From Anaerolineae bacterium (GTDB lineage Bacteria; Chloroflexota; Anaerolineae; 4572-78; J111): a stretch of DNA of 64,000 bases. The notes below the pieces were generated by a model. The model was not told the DNA's origin and did no database searches. It was given only the letters and a program-made list of their open reading frames with translations. The stretch lies in NCBI GenBank assembly GCA_023382535.1, contig JAHDWA010000049.1, positions 15,892-79,891 on the forward strand, written 5' to 3'. Position numbers and translations under genes: made by a program. Shown here in pieces: positions 42,006 to 51,783 of the stretch (its first letter is position 1; every line of letters starts with the position of its first letter).

Positions 42006-43307
42006 GTGCTGTGGCCACCTCGTAAACTCATCCTCAACCGTATCACGCGCCCTCAGCGACAGCGTTGGCGGCGGCGGATTGCCCGTGTGCTGCTCTTTGT
42101 TTTTCTCCTGTTCGGCCTGGGTACACCAACGGCTCCCCCCCAGGGGTCGCTGCTGGTTGATATGGCGGCGGTTACCGCTGGTCATCATTTTGACTTTGTG
42201 GATTGGGAATCACAGGCGTTGCTCGGCGAGCTACTACGGCGCTGGAATCCCCCACCTGTGCCTGACTCGGCCAAAGCACAGCAAGCCCTGGTCCTCACCT
42301 TCTTAAACCAAGCCGAGCATCTGACCAGTCTGCAAGGCGAGCTAAAGAAAAGTTACGCCACCCGGACCACAGAGTCTCCGCAAACCAGCGCCCTGATCGA
42401 AGAAGCGGGCCAGCTTCGGGCCGCTCAAAGCGATATCCAGGCCCAGGTTGAACTTATCCTGGCCCGGCAGGTGGAGAGTATTCTATACGACGAGGGTTTT
42501 ACCACCATTGGAACCGTCTTTCCACCCGTTGCCTTCCGCTTTGTAGACCCGCCCACCGCCTTGATCCTCTCCCCTCGCGACCGCATCCAAAACCAGTATT
42601 TTATTGGCCTGGTTCCGGGCCTGGATTATGGCCAGCGGACCGAGATCGAAGCAGCGTTGGACCGGCGTGGTGATGTTTCCAGCTATGTGACCGATATCGG
42701 CGGGCTGGGCAGCTACCCGACCATGGTCATCAATTACGCTTCCCTGCCCTATCTTATTGACACCGTTGCTCACGAGTGGACCCATAACTACTTTTTCACC
42801 TTCCCCACCAACCTGGCCTGGGCCTACCAAAGCGACTCCAAGCTAATGACTCTCAACGAAACAGCGGCCAGTCTCGTCGGCGAGGAGATCAGCCGCCAGG
42901 TGATCGCCCGTTTTTATCCCGACTGGTTGGATCAACTGCCGCCGGTTGACCGGGCCGGTTTGGCCGTTCCCCCCAAGCCCTCCGATTTTTCCCTGGCCAT
43001 GCGCCGCATCCGCCAGGAGGTAGATCACCTGCTGGCCGCCGGCCAAGTTGAAGAGGCCGAAGCATTTATGGAAGCCGAGCGGCTCAAGCTGGTCGAAAAA
43101 GGATACTCCTTGCGCAAACTCAACCAGGCCTACTTTGCTTTTCATGGCTCCTATGCCCTTAGCCCCGGCTCGATTGATCCCACCGGCAGCCAGCTTCGCC
43201 AGCTTCGCGCCGCCAGCCCCTCGCTCAAGTCGTTCCTCAACCGGGTTGGCTGGCTGAACAGTTACGCCGATTATACCGCCTGGCTGGCCGAGGCGGGGGT
43301 CAATTAA
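42006..43307 (+). CDS. membrane-anchored HEWTH zinc metalloprotease
   Basis: A 433-residue protein with a basic N-terminus and one membrane helix (VLLFVFLLFGLGTP) at about residues 26-40. VAHEWTHNYFF carries the HExxH zinc motif; the downstream ETAASLVGEE region could provide the third ligand. It is likely secreted and anchored. The family is not named, but HExxH with a Glu after about 25-30 residues fits the gluzincin type. It is followed by a convergent terminator (43320-43354). The gene starts with GTG and may be leaderless. Confidence 0.75.
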   Translation: MLWPPRKLILNRITRPQRQRWRRRIARVLLFVFLLFGLGTPTAPPQGSLLVDMAAVTAGHHFDFVDWESQALLGELLRRWNPPPVPDSAKAQQALVLTFLNQAEHLTSLQGELKKSYATRTTESPQTSALIEEAGQLRAAQSDIQAQVELILARQVESILYDEGFTTIGTVFPPVAFRFVDPPTALILSPRDRIQNQYFIGLVPGLDYGQRTEIEAALDRRGDVSSYVTDIGGLGSYPTMVINYASLPYLIDTVAHEWTHNYFFTFPTNLAWAYQSDSKLMTLNETAASLVGEEISRQVIARFYPDWLDQLPPVDRAGLAVPPKPSDFSLAMRRIRQEVDHLLAAGQVEEAEAFMEAERLKLVEKGYSLRKLNQAYFAFHGSYALSPGSIDPTGSQLRQLRAASPSLKSFLNRVGWLNSYADYTAWLAEAGVN

Positions 43308-43319
43308 TTCCTTTCAAAA

Positions 43320-43354
43320 AAAACGCCGCAAGCAGTAATCTCTCGCAGCGTTTT
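43320..43354. terminator. bidirectional terminator
   Basis: AAAACGCCGC (43320-43329) and GCAGCGTTTT (43345-43354) form a stem with one mismatch between two convergent genes. A run of A precedes it, and TTTT follows on the other strand. Confidence 0.7.
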
Positions 43355-43500
43355 GAGTCTAAACTCCTCTTTTTACAAACTAACCTCTAGAATAAAAGCA
43401 AGGTCTCAAGGATTTCTCCCCGCTTGCGGGTCGAAATGACATGTCTGAGCAGTTACTTTTCATCTATGTCCATCTGTGTCCCTCTGGGTTCATCTGTGAA

Positions 43501-46500
43501 CTACCTACCAATGCTTAATAGTCTGCCGTCACTCCTCCCGAAGACCTCCGGGAAGTAGAACTCAGTGGCGACGGTCGGAATAACATGGTAATCGCCGGGA
43601 AGCGTGGCCCGCATGGTGTAGCTGTACTCGTAGGTGCCTTTGGGCAGAGTGTCGGCGAAGAGAACGACCTTGTCGTCGCGCAGCTCGCTGCGAGAGTACC
43701 AACGCCACCACCAGAAATAGGGAGTAGGGAGTAGGGAGTAGGAAGTATCTTCACCATAAAAGGCCCGGCTGGTGCGGCTTAGGGTCGGGTCCATGGCCAG
43801 CAAGCTGGTGGTGGCTAGGCCGGTATCAATGGCCTCGGCCCCGGCCGGCAGCGGATCTTCGACCACGACGTAGTAGAGGTCATTGGGGGCGATGATGGTC
43901 AGGTCCACCCGGATTACGTCGCCCAGCCTGGCCTCGCGCACTTCTGGGCAGACTTTGTTTTGATCGGCGGCCTGCTCCTCCAAGCAGGACTCCAGCGTAT
44001 AACGACGAGAAACGATGACGCCGCGTTCCGCCGGCTCGATCTCTTCGACCGGCAGGTACACCTTCAGGTGGGCGCTGTAATATAGGCGGCCGTTGCCGTC
44101 GGTGCGGGCAATGGTCAGGCGGTTGCCGGCATCGGCCAGCAGGTCGGCGATAGGTACAGTTAGCTTGACGCTCTCCTGTACGTTCTCTTTGGTCGCCGCA
44201 CCCTCAACTTTGTCGGCCTCGTTGAGGTAGACCGAGTACTCGTAGCTGGCCTCCAGCTCGCCCGTTTCCACCATCCAATCGGTCAGGGCGATGAGCGCCC
44301 AAGCGGTCTCCTGCGTGGTTTCCCAGATACCGTCTTTGCGGGCAATCATCAGCCAGCGGACTACGTTGGGGATAAGGGCGTTGTCAGGATCAAGCCGGGC
44401 CAGGGTGTCGAGGATGATCGCGGTCGAGCGGGTGTCGGTGTTCATGGCCCACCAGTCGTACTGGTTCTCTTCCCAATGCGCCCCGGTGGCGCTGAGAATG
44501 GCCGCGCTGTTGATGTCGGAGAGCAGGGTGTTGATGTCACCCTGGTAGCCCTGGGCGTCGCTCAGGTTGAGGGCCAGGGCCAGGTAAGCCCGGCCATAGT
44601 GCGCCAGCTTCTCGCGGGCGTCGAACAATGCCTCCAAGGCGTCGCGCGGTGCTTGCCCGCCCTCGGCCATGGCATAGAGGACAAAAGCGTGACGGTTGGC
44701 GTCGAAGGTATTGTTCAATTGGCGCGTGGTCTGCAGGTGGTTGAGCAGGAAATTCTGCCCGTTGGCCAGCACTGTCGCCGAAACGTTCACCCCGGCCTGC
44801 TGCGCTTTGGTCAGGGCAAAGACCACGTAAGCGGTGATGTGAACGTTGCTCTCGTCGTCGGCCCACCAGCCCCAGCCGCCGTCCGGCTTCTGCTGAACGT
44901 AAAGCTTGCCCAGCCCCTGCTCGACCAATCCGGGCAGCTTGTCGGCCAGCTCTTTGTTCTCGATGCCGAGGGACTGCAGGGCGTTAAAGGTCAGCACATT
45001 GGGCAGGAAGCGGCTGACGGTTTGCTCGGTACACTCGTAGGGGTAATGCTCAAGATAGCCCAGACCGTCGCGCATGCCGGCAGCCAGGCTGGGGTCAAGC
45101 TGGACCGTCAATTCGCCCTTACGCTCGTCGAAATTGGGCGGCAGAGCGACTACCTCAGTCTGGCTGCCAGCGGCCGCCAATTGGCCCGCTGTACCGACGA
45201 TATCGGGAGCGGTGTAGCGGTGGACCAGCAGGCTGCCGTCGGGGCCAGTGGTCAGGCGCGGCTTGGCCGCATCGGTGTACTGCCCGTCCGTGCTAACGGC
45301 GGCAAAAACGACCTCGGTGGTGATGACATCCGGCACGGTCACATCCCAGGTGACTTTGGTTTCACTGCGGGCGGGGATGGTTAGGGTCTGTACCGGCGGG
45401 GTCTCCCGGCTGACCTGGAGGCCCTGCGCGGCCAGGGTGACTTCCGCGGATATGTCGGCGTCGGTATTGTTGGTCAGGTTGGCCGCCAGTTGTGCCCGGT
45501 CATCTACTACAAAGAAGCGCGGAGCGACCGGCCGGATCAGCAGCGGTTTGGTCACAATCAATTCGCCGGTAGCTTCGCCTACCAGGGTCTCATTCGTAAC
45601 GCCCACGCCGCGCATGACCCAGGTGGTCAGGTTATCAGGCAGGGTGATTTTGACCTCAGCCTGGCCGTTTTCGTCGGTCACAACCAGCGGGTTCCAGTAG
45701 GCAGTATCGCTGAACTCCTCGCGGACCTCCACCCCGGCCGGAACAGCCACATTTTGGGCCACGGCGCTGTCTGCGGCGGCCTCTTCGCGGGCCATGCCCG
45801 TTAAGGGCGGCGCGGCGGCGGGTGCGGGAACCATCGTCGCCTGTGGGGCCATAGCCTCTGCTTCGGCGGCTCCACCAGCCGCTTTCTGTTCGGCAAATTC
45901 CTGTTGATCCAGGCCCAAATCTTCGGCCAGTTCCAGCAATAGCTGGTTGACCGAAATCGCCAGGCCGCTGGCCGTGCTGATGCCCAGCCCGCGCCGGCTG
46001 TAGAACGCCTTGACCACGGCTTCCGGCTCGCGCGGCAGCAAACTGAGCACCGCTTTGTCTACCAGGTCCAGCGAAAATTCGGCCGCAGCGACCGGCTGGT
46101 TTGAGGCATTAGTCACCTCGAGGTTGTAGTTGATCTCCTCGCCGGGCTGGGCCTGCTCCACGCTGGGGGTCAAGCTGACTTTGAGGACCTGGGCCACCGG
46201 CTTGACATCAATTGGCAGGATGCCTACTTTGTAATCGGCCAGTCGAGGCGCATCCCCCGCTTGGGGGCCTTCACGCCCCTGCATTAAGACAACCGAAACG
46301 TAGATGTTGGGAGCGTAGTTTTCGGTGATCGGCAGGCGATAGACCTGGCTGGTGCCGGTCATTTTGATAACCTCGTGCTGAATGATCCGCCCACGCTCGA
46401 CGGTCACCAGGGCCTCATGCTCGCCGGCGAAGGGGGAGGGGATGAGGATTTCGGCGGTTTCGCCGGGGGTATATTCGGCCTTATCGCTGATAAGGGTGAT

Positions 46501-49500
46501 CCGGTCGTTGTTCTCGCGCCGCCAGGAGATATTATCTTTGCCGGCCACCCAAACGAAGATGGAGGAGCGGATATTGGAAGATTGGAAGGTTGGAAGGTTG
46601 GATTGATCTTCATTGGGTGACTCTTCAGGGGCGGTCAAGGTGGCCGCATCCTGCGCTACGATTTGATACGAGCCGCCCTGCGGTGGGGTGAAGCGAGCCA
46701 CGGCCTCGCCCTGGCTGTCGGTGGTCACGTTGAACTCCTCGACCAGTTCTTTTTTGGTCTCTGACTTCCAGTAGCCCCCACCGCCTTCAGCCACAAAGGT
46801 ATTGACCCACTCGTAGCGGATAATTTGCACGTTCAACTCTTTGTCGGGCAGGCGGTTGGCGGCCCAGTCTACTGCCACCAGATTGATGGCTGTTTCCTCC
46901 CCTGCATCGGCCACATACTCCTGTGGGCTGAGACCGATGTAGTACTCCCCTTTGTGTAAAGTGATGTTGGTTCGTCCTGAGATGAATTGGTTGTCTGGTC
47001 CGGTTGCGGTTGCTTCGATAATAATTTTTTGACTACCCGAAGATAATAAGCCGTCAAGTTCCTGGCCGTCCAGTTTGACCAGCAGTTGGCCGGAGGCGTC
47101 GGTGACACCGCTGCCGCTCAATACCGGCTGTGGGGGCGAAGGCGTGTACCACCACCAGCAGTCGTAACAGACATAGGGATCGTCGGCGTCGTCGAAGCTG
47201 TAGCTGCCCAGTTGGGCCGGGTCGAAGCGATAACTCTGGGCCAGTACATTCCAGGTGAGATCGGCTCCGGCCAGCGGGCCGCCAAAGAAGTAGGTCGTAT
47301 TGATCGTCACCTCAAGACTTTCGCCGCGCAGGGCCTCGGTTTTGCCCGGCTCGACCGTCACCTCGAATTCCGGCGGGCGGTAGGCCGCTACCTGGAAAGG
47401 CTGCTCGAAATACTGGGTCTGGTTGTCGAAATCAATGGCGATGATATAGCTGCCCAGGGCCGCGCCCTCTTCCAGCTTGACTTCGCCGTTAAAGGTGCCG
47501 GCCGGGCTGAGGTCCACCATCTGGTCTAAAATTGTCTCGTAGTTAGGGTTGCGCACCAGCAGGTGGACCTGGCGCAGATCGGGCCGGCCAAATTTCACAT
47601 CGTCCTCGGTGCGGAGGATGCCCTTGAATTGGATGGTCTGACCGGGGCGGTAGATGGGGCGGTCGGTATAGATATGGGCGTTGTAGGTCGGCAGGCCGTA
47701 GGCAACGTTGTTCAGACCAAAATCGTAAGGACTGATGCCCTGGGCCCAATTCTCGGAGACGGCCGTGAAACCCTGCCCCTGGTCATTGGGCAATACCACG
47801 GCCAAAATAGCCGAACGATTGGTACGTTTACCCAAATCCAGCCGGGCGATGCCGTCGGCGCCGGTGGTGGCGGTCCCCAGGGCATTGCGGTCGTCGTCAA
47901 AAAAGGCTACTTCCAACCCCGCTGTCGGCAGGCCGCTGGACAAATTGGTCGCCCAGACCAGGGTATCGTACTGCCCGGCCTTGAGGGTCAGGTTGGTCTC
48001 GCTGACTACCAGGACGTGCTCTTGTTCATAATTGTACTGGTCGGGCGGAAGCTGGGGTGAATCGGCTTCCAGGAAATACAGGCCCGGTTCAAGCGCGCCG
48101 CCGTTCTCAACCAGATCAATCGGTTTGAAGCCTTGCTTGTCGGTGGCTGCTTCCAGCCGCTCCTGCCACTGGCGAATAAGAGTGCTGGAGCCGGGCGTGA
48201 AGTCATTCCATTCCCAGTAGGGGCGCAAGATGAGCTGCGGGTCAAGCCGGTAGAGGCGCAGGTTGAGGGTCGTCACGTTGACATAGCCAACGATCATTTT
48301 GACCGGCAGGCCGGCATCATACGTACCGATCAAATCCGGTACACGGAGCTGGTAGTTGGGGGGGAGCGGCGCGGTGCGGAAGCGAATGGTTGCGTTTTCC
48401 CGGGTCTGATTGCCGTAGGGGTCTTCAATGCCGGGAGTGATCCGCACCTCGTAATCGGTAGAGGGCTTGGCCCCAAAGCTGATGCCGAAGGTGTTGTCCC
48501 AGGAAGAGTAGTAAGTGTAAACCTCGGTAGGGGTAATCGGCAGCGGCGGGGTCATCGAAACGTGCTGCATGACCGTCGCCGGGCTGATGGGCGTATTGAA
48601 GATGATCCGAAAATCGGTGTAGGGATAGGCGGCTTTGTCGCCGTCTTCCGGTTCTGTACCAACAATTTTGGGCAGGGGCACCGTGGTGAAGCTGAACGTG
48701 TAAGGGCTGACCATCCCCTGGCCTCCGGCTACGGAAGTAACCCCAGCCTCAACTGTCACCTGATAGGTAGTGTCAAATTCCAGGCGTTGGGTGGGGGTGA
48801 AGGTCAGCGTCTCGCTGATAACCTGGAACTGGCCGGAGATACTGCTGCTGCCAAACAAACCCCTGGCGCCAAGATCAAAGTTGGCCTGAGCGGACTGGGG
48901 GTCAACCGGCTGGTTGAAGGTGACCTGCACGGCTGTTTCGATGGGCACCAGCGTTTCGCCATCACTGGGGGTAACAAATACCACTTCCGGCGGCTGGGTG
49001 GTGAAACTCCACTCGAAGTCATTGGCCAGGACGGTCTGCCCGGCGACATCGGTCAGGCCGGATTTGACCCGCACTTTGAAGGTCGTTCCGCCTGACAGCG
49101 GTTTTTCCGGCTTGAAGACATAAATTGAGGTGTTTAACCACTCCCCTTTGCCGGCGACAGCCGGTTCAAATTCGAGCGGTTGGGGAAAGTTTTCGGCCTC
49201 TTCCAGCGAGGTCAGCGGGACAACAGGCCGGTTGAACATCACGGTGATGGTACCATTTGTTTCAACATCCATCGTGCCGGCAGCCGGGATAACCTGGGTG
49301 ACTTCCAGGTAGCCGGGAGTGCTGAAGCGGAACGTGAAGGGTTCGGCCAGCAGCGCTCCATCCCCGGCAGCGGCGGCCTGGGTTAAAATAGCGTCATAGA
49401 GGGCAGCCCGTTCGAGCGGCTGGGCGGGCGTAAAGCGTAATGTCCGCTCGTCGGGCCAGGTGATCTGGCCATCAATCTTTTGGGGCTGGTCTGCCGCTGT

Positions 49501-49917
49501 TTGCAGGGTGAAGGCAGCGGCGGTTGCCGTCTGGTTCATAGCCCGGTCAAAGACCAGCTCAACCGAGCCGTCCGGCTTCAACTCTTCGCCCCGGCGGGGG
49601 AAGCGCTGGACGATAATGGGCGAAACCGTATCGGATGCGACCGGCGTGTAGGCCACCTGCGGCGGCGGAGGCGGGCTGGTCGGAGTCAGCGTCGGGGTGG
49701 GCGAGGCGAGGGGGATAGGGGTGGGAGTCGGGTCGGTCGCCTGGGCGGAGGTGTTGTCGCTGAGGGAGCAAGCGGTGAAAAGCAGAAGATAGAGGATAGT
49801 TGATAGAAGATAGAGGATAGTTGATAATGGATAGATTGCCTGCGAGCGATGAGTGGCCGATTGACTGCTTGGGCCTGGGAGGGTTTTGACTGTTGACCAA
49901 TGACGATTTTTCAACAT
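43501..49917 (-). CDS. bacterial alpha-2-macroglobulin-family lipoprotein
   Basis: A 2138-residue protein; I use ATG 49917 because AAGGAG is directly upstream. LLLFTAC at residue 50 is a lipobox, so it is a surface lipoprotein. A Ser/Pro/Thr-rich linker (to about 110) is followed by many macroglobulin-type beta domains. The bait region is rich in Ala/Glu (AEAEAMAPQATMVPAP), and ECTEQTVSRFLP holds C1629 of the CxEQ thioester. The complement-like thioester domain follows (GGWGWWADDESNVHITAYVVFAL). It should trap foreign proteases, as in other bacterial A2M proteins. In-frame tandem repeats at 43718, 46574 and 49784 make parts of it. Confidence 0.9.
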   Translation of the reverse strand: MLKNRHWSTVKTLPGPSSQSATHRSQAIYPLSTILYLLSTILYLLLFTACSLSDNTSAQATDPTPTPIPLASPTPTLTPTSPPPPPQVAYTPVASDTVSPIIVQRFPRRGEELKPDGSVELVFDRAMNQTATAAAFTLQTAADQPQKIDGQITWPDERTLRFTPAQPLERAALYDAILTQAAAAGDGALLAEPFTFRFSTPGYLEVTQVIPAAGTMDVETNGTITVMFNRPVVPLTSLEEAENFPQPLEFEPAVAGKGEWLNTSIYVFKPEKPLSGGTTFKVRVKSGLTDVAGQTVLANDFEWSFTTQPPEVVFVTPSDGETLVPIETAVQVTFNQPVDPQSAQANFDLGARGLFGSSSISGQFQVISETLTFTPTQRLEFDTTYQVTVEAGVTSVAGGQGMVSPYTFSFTTVPLPKIVGTEPEDGDKAAYPYTDFRIIFNTPISPATVMQHVSMTPPLPITPTEVYTYYSSWDNTFGISFGAKPSTDYEVRITPGIEDPYGNQTRENATIRFRTAPLPPNYQLRVPDLIGTYDAGLPVKMIVGYVNVTTLNLRLYRLDPQLILRPYWEWNDFTPGSSTLIRQWQERLEAATDKQGFKPIDLVENGGALEPGLYFLEADSPQLPPDQYNYEQEHVLVVSETNLTLKAGQYDTLVWATNLSSGLPTAGLEVAFFDDDRNALGTATTGADGIARLDLGKRTNRSAILAVVLPNDQGQGFTAVSENWAQGISPYDFGLNNVAYGLPTYNAHIYTDRPIYRPGQTIQFKGILRTEDDVKFGRPDLRQVHLLVRNPNYETILDQMVDLSPAGTFNGEVKLEEGAALGSYIIAIDFDNQTQYFEQPFQVAAYRPPEFEVTVEPGKTEALRGESLEVTINTTYFFGGPLAGADLTWNVLAQSYRFDPAQLGSYSFDDADDPYVCYDCWWWYTPSPPQPVLSGSGVTDASGQLLVKLDGQELDGLLSSGSQKIIIEATATGPDNQFISGRTNITLHKGEYYIGLSPQEYVADAGEETAINLVAVDWAANRLPDKELNVQIIRYEWVNTFVAEGGGGYWKSETKKELVEEFNVTTDSQGEAVARFTPPQGGSYQIVAQDAATLTAPEESPNEDQSNLPTFQSSNIRSSIFVWVAGKDNISWRRENNDRITLISDKAEYTPGETAEILIPSPFAGEHEALVTVERGRIIQHEVIKMTGTSQVYRLPITENYAPNIYVSVVLMQGREGPQAGDAPRLADYKVGILPIDVKPVAQVLKVSLTPSVEQAQPGEEINYNLEVTNASNQPVAAAEFSLDLVDKAVLSLLPREPEAVVKAFYSRRGLGISTASGLAISVNQLLLELAEDLGLDQQEFAEQKAAGGAAEAEAMAPQATMVPAPAAAPPLTGMAREEAAADSAVAQNVAVPAGVEVREEFSDTAYWNPLVVTDENGQAEVKITLPDNLTTWVMRGVGVTNETLVGEATGELIVTKPLLIRPVAPRFFVVDDRAQLAANLTNNTDADISAEVTLAAQGLQVSRETPPVQTLTIPARSETKVTWDVTVPDVITTEVVFAAVSTDGQYTDAAKPRLTTGPDGSLLVHRYTAPDIVGTAGQLAAAGSQTEVVALPPNFDERKGELTVQLDPSLAAGMRDGLGYLEHYPYECTEQTVSRFLPNVLTFNALQSLGIENKELADKLPGLVEQGLGKLYVQQKPDGGWGWWADDESNVHITAYVVFALTKAQQAGVNVSATVLANGQNFLLNHLQTTRQLNNTFDANRHAFVLYAMAEGGQAPRDALEALFDAREKLAHYGRAYLALALNLSDAQGYQGDINTLLSDINSAAILSATGAHWEENQYDWWAMNTDTRSTAIILDTLARLDPDNALIPNVVRWLMIARKDGIWETTQETAWALIALTDWMVETGELEASYEYSVYLNEADKVEGAATKENVQESVKLTVPIADLLADAGNRLTIARTDGNGRLYYSAHLKVYLPVEEIEPAERGVIVSRRYTLESCLEEQAADQNKVCPEVREARLGDVIRVDLTIIAPNDLYYVVVEDPLPAGAEAIDTGLATTSLLAMDPTLSRTSRAFYGEDTSYSLLPTPYFWWWRWYSRSELRDDKVVLFADTLPKGTYEYSYTMRATLPGDYHVIPTVATEFYFPEVFGRSDGRLLSIGR
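43718..43745. repeat. heptamer tandem repeat in the A2M gene
   Basis: Four copies of TAGGGAG/TAGGAAG in coding sequence near the C-terminus, producing LLPTPYSLLPTPY-like peptide next to the WWWRW run. Confidence 0.8.
46574..46605. repeat. octamer tandem repeat in the A2M gene
   Basis: TTGGAAGR three times then TTGGATTG, encoding SNLPTFQSSNIR in a loop between macroglobulin domains. Confidence 0.7.
49784..49825. repeat. 21-bp perfect tandem repeat in the A2M signal peptide
   Basis: Two perfect 21-base copies (49784-49804, 49805-49825) duplicate the hydrophobic STILYLL of the signal peptide, so the export signal was lengthened by a duplication. Confidence 0.9.
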
Positions 49918-50019
49918 GGGGACTCTCCTTGAGTGGGCTATTTTCATGATACACAGACGTTGGAACTGGGCAAGGAGTTCCCTTTAATTTGATTTCACCT
50001 CTGTTTTTTGTATCATGAT

Positions 50020-50078
50020 GACCGCCGACCGTAGACCGCCGCAAGACAACAAATTTTGGCGGTCAGCCGTCGGCGGTC
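50020..50078. repeat. nested inverted repeat upstream of the methyltransferase
   Basis: GACCGCCGAC (50020-50029) pairs with GTCGGCGGTC (50069-50078), and GACCGCC (50034-50040) with GGCGGTC (50058-50064). It is a long hairpin, like a miniature repeat element. Related words (GACCGCAGACC ... GACCACCGACC) occur inside the ferredoxin-NrfD gene at 52418. Confidence 0.75.
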
Positions 50079-50101
50079 TTAGAATGAGGATCAAAGCGCC
50101 C

Positions 50102-51685
50102 ATGAACCAAACCTTAACCCTCCCCGCCCTCACCACCATCCCCGACAATATCGAAGCTGAACTCCACCGTCTGATGCAAGCGCCGGGCGAGCCGGGGCTG
50201 GCGGAGTGGCTGTTTGAACTCATCAAAGCCAGTGGCCATTTGAGCACCCCCGACAACCTGCGCTGGCGGGTAATCAGCATGGTCTGGCTGGCGGCCGAGT
50301 TTGATCTGGAGAAAGCCTGGCCCTATTTGATGTGGCTCAACAGTGGCCAGCCGGTCATCTCAGACCATTTGGCCGAGCTTTTGAGTGACGCTGCCAACGA
50401 CCTGGACTGTCACGTCGAACTGGCCAACTGGATTGCCCAGGCCAAAGACGAGCGCCTGGTGACTTTTTTCAGCGGTTTTCAGCATATCCCGGCGCGGTAC
50501 ACAATGCCCCAATTGGTCCGCCGCCTGCTGGTCCGCCCGACTGCGCCTGAAGTCGGCGTGTGGCTGGCGGCCTACTGCCGCGCTACCGCCGGTAATACCA
50601 GCCTCACCCTACGCCCCTGGCGGCTGCTGACCGCCACCTGGTATGCGACCTGTTTCGATCCCGTTGCCGGACTGGCTCCACTGCGGGAACTTAGCCAGGG
50701 TGAGCCGGTGCTCTCGACGGCCGACAACAAAATGCTCACCGACTTGGCGGCCGAAATGAACTGTGTCACCGCCGTAATACAATGGCTGGCCGCCTGCCCC
50801 GATCCAGCCGTCAGAAGCATGCTCAAGGAATTTGGACATCCTGACCTGGCGGCTTTTGCCGCCGCGATTTTCCAACAACCTCCGCGTTATGAACATCTGG
50901 CGAACTCAGTCCGGCACGCTGAAGCAGATGTTCAGGTATTTAAGGGCACGCTTAGAATGCTGGAACAAGCTGGCGTCTCTCTCAAAACGGCGAAACTGCT
51001 GGACCTGGCCTGCGGCCCCCTGGCAGCCCAAACGCTACTTTTCAATTCTGCCGGCTATAAAACCACCGGCGCTGACCTGCACATTCCTCCCGCTTATCTG
51101 CCGGCTGCCAGCCTCGCTCAACGGCTTTTTCAGCGGGGAAAATATATCAAAGCCTGGGAGACAGCTACGGTCTCGTATTACCAGGCTCTGGCTCAACACA
51201 GCGGGCTGAAGTTGAGCTGGAAGGGCGTCAAAATTGAACTGGTCGACCTGACCCGCCTGCCCTTTCCAGAGGGCAGTTTTGATGGAGTCGTCTGCCTCAA
51301 CCATCTCCACCATGCCCCCGATGTTGAGAGCCTGCTGGCCGAAGCAGCGCGCGTACTCAAACCCGGCGGCGTGCTCGTGGCTAGCATCCTTCCCTATCCT
51401 GCTTTGATCGGTGTGTTTTCGCCAGATGGCACACAATCCTGGCCAGATGTACGCCCTGCAGATACCTCGAACCAGCCCTATCCCCCTGTTATTCTCAACC
51501 AGTGGCGTGAAAGCCAGTATCGAGACGCCTTTGAAAAACTTTTCCAGATCGAGGTCTGGGAGCCGGAGCAAGCTCCGCAGGCACTGGCGAACCTGACCCC
51601 CGGTATTCAGGCCGAGCTAACCGGCTACACGGAAGCGAAGTTGACTCGCCGCCAGATTATGGTAACGGCCAGAAAAACGGGTTAA
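50102..51685 (+). CDS. class I SAM-dependent methyltransferase with helical N-terminal domain
   Basis: A 527-residue protein; I start at ATG 50102. Residues 1-290 are helical with repeated units (HLAELLSDAANDLDCHVELANWIA; KMLTDLAAEMNCVTAVIQWLAACP), perhaps an armadillo-like domain. From about 300, KLLDLACGPLAAQTLLFN is the SAM-binding motif I, ELVDLTRLPFPEGSFDGVVCLNHLHH contains the methyltransferase_11 motif and VLKPGGVLVASILP the post-I strand. It is unlikely to be a DNA methylase. Target unknown. The ribosome site is weak. Confidence 0.7.
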   Translation: MNQTLTLPALTTIPDNIEAELHRLMQAPGEPGLAEWLFELIKASGHLSTPDNLRWRVISMVWLAAEFDLEKAWPYLMWLNSGQPVISDHLAELLSDAANDLDCHVELANWIAQAKDERLVTFFSGFQHIPARYTMPQLVRRLLVRPTAPEVGVWLAAYCRATAGNTSLTLRPWRLLTATWYATCFDPVAGLAPLRELSQGEPVLSTADNKMLTDLAAEMNCVTAVIQWLAACPDPAVRSMLKEFGHPDLAAFAAAIFQQPPRYEHLANSVRHAEADVQVFKGTLRMLEQAGVSLKTAKLLDLACGPLAAQTLLFNSAGYKTTGADLHIPPAYLPAASLAQRLFQRGKYIKAWETATVSYYQALAQHSGLKLSWKGVKIELVDLTRLPFPEGSFDGVVCLNHLHHAPDVESLLAEAARVLKPGGVLVASILPYPALIGVFSPDGTQSWPDVRPADTSNQPYPPVILNQWRESQYRDAFEKLFQIEVWEPEQAPQALANLTPGIQAELTGYTEAKLTRRQIMVTARKTG

Positions 51686-51783
51686 GAAAGATAAATACAG
51701 GGTAGCAGGGTCGCAAGGTCGCATCAATTAACCATCTGGCTACTGGCTACTGAATACTGACTACTACTTCCGAGGAACAACGG

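Noticed and set aside
41823..42188. Longer N-terminal extension of the amidohydrolase
   Set aside because: The extension is low quality, crosses the promoter of the metalloprotease, and ATG 41822 has a proper ribosome site.
44476..45384. Rightward frame opposite the alpha-2-macroglobulin gene
   Set aside because: The opposite strand has clear macroglobulin domains and the thioester motif.
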